Assembly (NCBI GenBank): GCA_039105265.1
Contig: JAPFFF010000002.1
Span: forward strand, 186,001-250,000
Source: Tritrichomonas musculus
Taxonomy: Eukaryota > Parabasalia > Tritrichomonadida > Tritrichomonadidae
DNA length: 64,000 nt
Direction: 5' to 3'
Shown piece by piece: positions 59,401 through 64,000 of this stretch (position 1 is the first letter of the stretch; the number at the start of each line of letters is the position of its first letter). A model generated the notes under the pieces. The model did no database searches. It saw only the letters and a program-made list of their open reading frames with translations, and was not told where the DNA came from. The position numbers and the translations under genes were made by a program.

Positions 59401-59469
59401 AACAAGTGCCCTATTTGTTTCTTTAATTGCTTTTTCATCTCTACCAAATAGTTTTTTTATAAGAGACAT
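56410..59469 (-). CDS. Tandem calponin-homology domains fused to a GBP-like large GTPase
   Basis: 1019 residues. Residues about 20-125 and 135-235 are two calponin-homology domains (ALVFTKWINDKLRSDNEEEI with the actinin-type FTKWIN signature; ALLHWCSSF, DDWKDGKLLSEILNNYYP), the usual actin-binding pair. From about 280 there is a large GTPase of the guanylate-binding/atlastin kind: P-loop GRYQQGKST (326-334), switch I-like ETKGVFIDGP with Thr355, and switch II FFDMEGYGG (DMEG 397-400); LLLLFNKHNS may be the base-binding strand. The rest (about 570-950) is a long helical and coiled-coil stalk, ending in a beta segment and a hydrophobic helix-like tail. No membrane span is certain. A TCATTTT motif lies about 30 bases upstream. 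Confidence 0.85.
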   Translation of the reverse strand: MSLIKKLFGRDEKAIKETNRALVFTKWINDKLRSDNEEEINTIQDLTSGVKLIKLIDILWGKTDLDIHYNPKNTKEKIENYQIILEFLKTKRQIEIPNYNNNLSNIVKNKDTTNLLQILWTIIYNHTIKWITLFGSNGEKALLHWCSSFTITPINNFTDDWKDGKLLSEILNNYYPNTIDMRSFDINQVLEKFNEKNVPVYIQLKDFQYMDESSIILQCASLYNFFSSLEFLRSGENVKNDQQNLPDFENGILNESDLESMDKTQKKIILKLNQHFYPVFPSRQLIQVALINKVGQKLKVDYNFEAFNQAVLKAGSRPIIFVSCIGRYQQGKSTIISGLTGNLSYKIGNRLQEETKGVFIDGPYELDYFYQRFQIEKRENIYFEGNEFLSPVVYFFDMEGYGGVMHGNAIDQNNQAFIQMCTPFLCLSSIFIFLTDTNISKEEIKELIERMKVSSLTTFPNSQDSNGALSLLLLFNKHNSIHPSQKSQDPYTFENLKASVNDEENLFSIAWNGAVSLRDYGINYEFSMILEAEPHHFEDGSFYDSFQLFSEKVIRLIENATEGSFFRCSQESINLFNYIVEHYNEPLFDNNIKKLIKEQHEHSFRTIANQAYKKSKKKILPHIDQEFDFLCQQFDIEYDYNDFRQRLLNEGTIELNKELEVVKDHPQVLELFIKFNGELNLYIQEKDDQYQRIRRQKIEESNNQIEQFAAEKLVDILFQIQKVLSDNNNFNYDQNKIDECINNFYIQLKDYLIQYKNKENLFLVTDEVIIQVSENKKDVIGQHILPIIQRKREEEILQLQQEIEVKELIVSMINDLLNQHYNNCQSTEILRLREKLYHIDFYRENYANTINIVDQIQGNIIQNMNEHLQLVITNSCNHFSRIDEIKRNAIQRLNNKRHVFYQQDNINVIVEKYRQNLIDTVNRTFNTAREYLAENVVESRRVPIPIISVSVETKTTIIFPEGLTIEGEWVQVRTERRNFAELLDGISQGINIVGRFAADTDEAITHIIEAIARLRYFFI

Positions 59470-60982
59470 TTAGAAAATGTCTTATTTTTATATCAAAAAA
59501 TGAATGCTTCAATGAAAAATCACCTAAAATAAATATATATCTATCACATTTATTGATTTAATATATAATTAGTAATTCTTTAGATTTTATTAGAAAGAAA
59601 TATGCTTTATAAGAAAGTATTATTTTTTTTTGAAAAAGTGAATATAATCTAATTTTGAAAGAGGGCTCGGAAATCATAAAAATTCACCCATTTTTTTTTT
59701 TATACAAAATGGCACTGTGATCAGATGTAAATAAGCCTTCGAAAGGTCAATTATTATTATTAATTAAAATTATAGATTTCAAAACTTAATATAAAAAATA
59801 TTATATAACTTAAATTTATGTATAGTTTCTCTTTTCATATAAATAATAAATTAAATGACAATGAAAATCAGAAAACAATGCCATTCAGAAGAGGGTCAAC
59901 TAATCTTTACTTTTTGTATATAAAATGTAATTACACAGGACAATAGAAATTACATATGTAAATACATATTTAATTTTCTGTTAATTTTTTTATTTGAGAA
60001 ATACTTTTATCTTCAAAAATTTAATCAATTAAAATAAAAAAAGCATGAATATAAAGTAGAAATGATTTTTATTCATTTATTATTGCTAATAAATTATTAA
60101 AACTTTGTTATTTCTTTGATCATTCTTTTGATGGTGTAAAATGACACTTTAATTTTATTATAAAATTCTGATTTTATTTGGACTTATTATGATTAGCCAA
60201 ATCGTTTTGATTTATTTATTCGATGTATTTGAATTATTTTATAATAGTACCGATGTACAAAACCTTTTTTTCTATGATATTTTGCTTGTAATTATATCTA
60301 TCAGATGTAATCATATGTGATAACATGGTTTTTTGATCAAAATCATCAAGAGTTAATGAAAAATAGTTTTTATTTTTAGATTATGAATAAAAATATTGTT
60401 TTAAACATAAATAACTGATTTACATCAAAACTTTTGATTTTATAAAAAGTTACGTTAAAATGTTACGTTAATAAAAAATGTGATGTAAAAAAAGTAAAGA
60501 TTAGAGTCAACTAATTGAAAGGCCAATTTTTTTACATTGTTTGCTTTTTTTTGCGTTATGTAATATAAAAATTCAAAATTTTATTATATATATAAATAGT
60601 ATAATAATAATTATATATAAATATTACTTTTATGATTTGATTAAGTACAATCAAATGATTATTAAAAATTTTTAATTTCAAGTAATTCAAGATAGATCAA
60701 ATGATGATTTAAAAGTATCTACTAATATAATTAAAATAGACCAATCGCGATTCAATATTTTTACAAAATGGCTGAGATATAATCAGTTTTTTTGAAATAA
60801 TTACGGATTGATTCAAATATCGTATATATAATTATTTTTAAATCTATATCAATGATTAAATGTACAAAAATATTTAATAAATATTAATATACCATCAAGA
60901 AAAATTTGTAAAATTATAAAACTTAAATTTGAAAAGAAATATTTGAGAAGGAAAAACATTTGAATACACATTCAAATTAGAC

Positions 60983-61010
60983 TATGGTAGAATAATTATG
61001 GTAGAATAAT
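60983..61010 (+). repeat. 14-bp tandem duplication
   Basis: TATGGTAGAATAAT occurs twice head to tail. Confidence 0.8.
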
Positions 61011-61075
61011 TAACCATGCCGATCAATATTTTAAATTTTTTTCTTCGCCCGCCCGCACGTAAGGATTTTCGCAAA

Positions 61076-61078
<3 letters not shown>

Positions 61079-61111
<33 letters not shown>
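61079..61111. repeat. 33-base poly-A run
   Basis: Uninterrupted A run following GCCCGCCCGCACGTAAGG and CAAACTT. It could mark the tail of a retroposed copy, but no source sequence is recognisable next to it. Confidence 0.8.
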
Positions 61112-61112
<1 letters not shown>

Positions 61113-62249
61113 CAATTATTTGACCTTATTTAATCGTATTCAATTCAAATAATTGAGAGGATAAATGGTGACCCAAATGTTTACTTTTTTTTGACCCATT
61201 TTCTTAATTTTGGCCCACCCAGTGCCACCCTAATATTTATTTAATAATTTTTTTAAGAATTGCATACTTTTACTAGTTTATTTCATAAAAAAATAATTTG
61301 AGAAGCATTTATTTTTCCTCTCAATTTCTAAATTCAAAAAAAAAATTTTATTCTTTTATTTATTTATAATGAATACATTTTATAAAATATATTTGAACAA
61401 ATGTTATAAGCATTAACGTGTAAAAAATTCAAGATAATACTATTTTAAATCAAAAAAATTGAATGAAAAACTTCTTTTTGCTCAGAAAGTAAAAAACATA
61501 ATTTTCTATGTGAACTTCAATACGATGTTATAAAACGCAATAAAAATAAATAAAAATACATTTATTAATGTAAGATATAAAATTGTATGCCAATTTATAT
61601 GGCCAATCTTTTGATATCAAAATTATTTCATAATATTTGGCTTTTTTAGAACAAATAACATTAAATATTTAATCAATAATCGAGATTATTTAAAATACAA
61701 AAAGAATTATCTTTAAATTTTAAGTATATATCCAAAAAACAACGAATAAAAATTAAAAGAAAAAAATTCAATGAATTCAAAAAGTTTGGAAATTTTATAA
61801 AATAATCATAAAATTTTAAAAAAATTAAACCGTTTTTAATATGTCAATATTTACTTACACGATTAACAATTCAATGATTTTTATAAAAATAAAAATACCT
61901 ATATCTTTTTTTTCACCATATAAAAATGAATACAATTTGGAAAAATAATCTTAACAGCAAATAAATATAATGATATATAATTATAAAATGAATCATATTG
62001 AAAATCAGGAGCTTCGCCCCTTCTATGATTAATATTATTTCAAAAATTAAAAAAATCATATTTGACTACAATTTTGCATTTAACAAAACAGAATAATCTT
62101 ATAAATTATGATTATATAATTTTTAAGAAATTTTGATAAATATTTTTTGGTAAAAATTTGACTGGAAGTAAAAAGTTACGTTAAAATCACTTCACTGAAC
62201 GACCTCTCATTTTTCATTCAAATAGGAAATTTTTCTAAAAAAATTTTTT

Positions 62250-62421
62250 CATTCAAAAAGTTGTTGTCGATAAACATCAATTCTCGATACATCGATTTAT
62301 AAATGGTCGTTTGTCGATTGGCAAAGAAGGGCCATTTTTCCGCATAAAAAGTCCTATCGTGTTTGTCGATTGGTAAAAAAAGATTTTTTTTTTTTACCAA
62401 TCGACAACAACTTTTTGAATG
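62250..62421. mobile_element. Foldback element with 22-bp perfect terminal inverted repeats
   Basis: The 22 bases at 62250-62271 (ATTCAAAAAGTTGTTGTCGA core) recur as exact reverse complement at 62400-62421. Inside, GTCGATTGGTAAAAAAA at 62365-62381 pairs with 62389-62405 to form a second hairpin that shares its right arm with the outer repeat. The word TTTGTCGATTGG appears twice directly. Total 172 bases; MITE-like. Confidence 0.7.
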
Positions 62422-62481
62422 ATCCGACCAAATAAAAAAAAATCCGGCATTGTCGTTTTACACCTCCCCAAATTATATCGA

Positions 62482-62512
<31 letters not shown>

Positions 62513-62775
62513 TTTTTTGATCGTTTAAGACAAATATCATCATTTTTGACCTAAACTTTTTCATAATTTGGAAGTATTGAAAGATGTATTCTATGAGTTT
62601 ATTCAATATTGAAAAGTTTACAACATTTTTTGTACAGTCGCCCTTAAAAAACTGTAATAATCGAAACAAACCAAATATATAAATAGAGCACATTATACAT
62701 AATTATATTTTCTAATTTGATTTGGAGATTTATGTTGATTAAATTAATTGAATGAAAATCTCATTTTATCCATTC

Positions 62776-62807
<32 letters not shown>

Positions 62808-62882
62808 GCATTTTTCATAGAAAAAAAAAAAACAATATTGATTGTATTTTATAAGAAGAAACGAATCTTATCAAATTCTTTG

Positions 62883-63041
62883 TACCCTCCTCTCCCTACA
62901 ATTCATAATTTTTTTAACGTATGGAATGTGGCCAATAAATGAATAGTATTAATTAAAGTTGACATCTATTCATATCCATAACAAATCAAAAAATTCTGAA
63001 AAGTATTCAAAAAAGTTACGAATTGTTGGGAGAGGAGGGTA
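62883..63041. mobile_element. Foldback element with 22-bp inverted repeats, one mismatch
   Basis: TACCCTCCTCTCCCTACAAT at the left (62883 onward) is mirrored at 63020-63041 with one mismatch; weaker complementarity continues about 15-20 bases further inside. The C-rich arms stand out from the AT-rich surroundings. Total 159 bases, no coding capacity; MITE-like. Confidence 0.7.
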
Positions 63042-64000
63042 AATTTATTTTTCCATTACTACTTTTTTTTTATAATTCAGCAAAATTAATACAATAATTA
63101 TTGATTGTACGTCCTGGTGCTGGCAAAAGTTATTGGATTTGGCGACATATTATGATTACTGAAAGATTATTAACGAGGTTTATTCAAAATTCAATTGTCT
63201 ATTGGAAAAGTTCAACTTTTTCTGGGAATTGAAATAAAATTAAAATTTCCGGTATTTTTAATATATCTCATTAAAATCAGAATATTTATAAATAATAATT
63301 ATATATTTAATATTATAGCCTAAATTTATTATTTAAATTTTGTTTTAATTTGATCAGTTAATCAATTGTATTAATAATTTTAATATTCAAATGAGATATT
63401 TCCTGAATTAAATTTGAAATTCAATTACATGACATATAATATATAATATTTATTCAATCATTTTTTAAAAAAATTTAATTGCTGTTGATACCTCTGTGAT
63501 AACAAATTTTGATTAGAGCATTTTAAATTGAAAATATCTAAAAAATAGTATATTTTTCTATAAGTTAAATATTTTTTTATAAATTTAAAATAATATTGAA
63601 ACAAATAAAACGATTAATATTTAGATTACAATTCAAATTATTGAGAAATATGTATTTTATTTCAATAATCACAAATTAAAACATTGTTATCTAAATTCTT
63701 TCAAAAAAAGATTTATTTTATAAATAAATCCTATATATACAGATTATATGATTTATGTGCATTTGTAATAAATAGTAACATGGGAAAAATAACTTTATTA
63801 TGTGATGTTTAATCTTTTGTTTTTAAAATATTTTATTGAATAATTAGAGCTAAAACATTAAACATTTAAATTATATATATGATAAAAATCCTGATCATGG
63901 TCTGTCTGACTTTTATCATATTATGATTAATTTATCAATACAATTGAATTATGTCAGAATTAAAGCATAATTAAATATTCCTTATATCAATTATTATGCA

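Larger units (their letters stand above)
59470..64000. other. 4.5-kb AT-rich noncoding tail of the window
   Basis: No convincing gene on either strand; the few short frames (for example 62394-62693 and 62748-62942) run through homopolymers and lack protein-like character. It contains a 33-base A run, several T and A tracts (near 62486 and 62778), a 14-bp tandem duplication and two foldback elements listed separately. GCCCGCCCGCACG near 61048 is an odd GC-rich word in this background. Confidence 0.6.

Noticed and set aside
61048-61111. Retroposed gene or SINE ending in poly-A
   Set aside because: Only the A run is clear; no upstream source sequence, internal promoter boxes or target duplication could be seen.
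62394-62942. Short frames running through poly-F and poly-K tracts near the right edge
   Set aside because: They cross homopolymer runs and foldback arms and show no protein-like pattern.

Overview
The window reads as nuclear DNA of a trichomonad-type parabasalid (Trichomonas/Tritrichomonas/Histomonas kin). The support is AT-rich sequence, long intronless genes with all three standard stop codons, ankyrin, Sel1 and Asn-rich protein families, T+C+A initiator-like motifs just upstream of start codons, bacterial-looking metabolic genes, and a complete Maverick/Polinton. The species is not resolved.

Left arm (1-11.8 kb), ordinary host genes: a large ankyrin protein running off the left edge, a bacterial-type GH13 alpha-glucosidase, a disordered coiled-coil protein, a seven-pass membrane protein, and an Old Yellow Enzyme-like flavin oxidoreductase.

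Centre (11.9-32.4 kb), a nest of mobile DNA. An old Tc1/mariner-like (DDE_3-type) transposon remnant on the minus strand is cut twice. On its left it is interrupted at 15628 by a compositionally different segment that carries an origin-binding-type SF2 helicase, two small paralogous proteins and highly structured noncoding DNA. On its right it is interrupted by a 15,396-bp Maverick/Polinton (16015-31410) with a 6-bp target duplication AAGGTT and 453-bp terminal inverted repeats in which I saw no mismatch, so the insertion looks young. The Maverick carries a retroviral-type integrase, a packaging ATPase, a jelly-roll-capsid-like region, a long fibre-like protein and many small helical proteins. 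I find no DNA polymerase B and no recognisable maturation protease. A 515-bp MITE-like element with about 135-bp inverted repeats then lies directly in front of a WD40-type gene.

Right arm (32.4-64 kb), host genes again: a beta-propeller protein, a giant bridge-like lipid-transfer protein candidate, a Sel1-repeat gene with an inverted duplicate of its own 3' end and a decayed Sel1 relative beside it, a frameshifted ankyrin gene, a C2 protein with a possible TerD-like tail, a very large helical protein of unknown role, and an unusual fusion of two calponin-homology domains to a guanylate-binding-protein-like GTPase. The last 4.5 kb is AT-rich noncoding DNA with homopolymer runs and small foldback elements.

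The host genes share no obvious pathway. The central island shows a common trichomonad pattern of elements inserting into other elements. The most unusual items are the polymerase-less Maverick with a gene inside each terminal repeat, the helicase segment with its own AGTAGT-type end, and the CH-CH-GTPase fusion.
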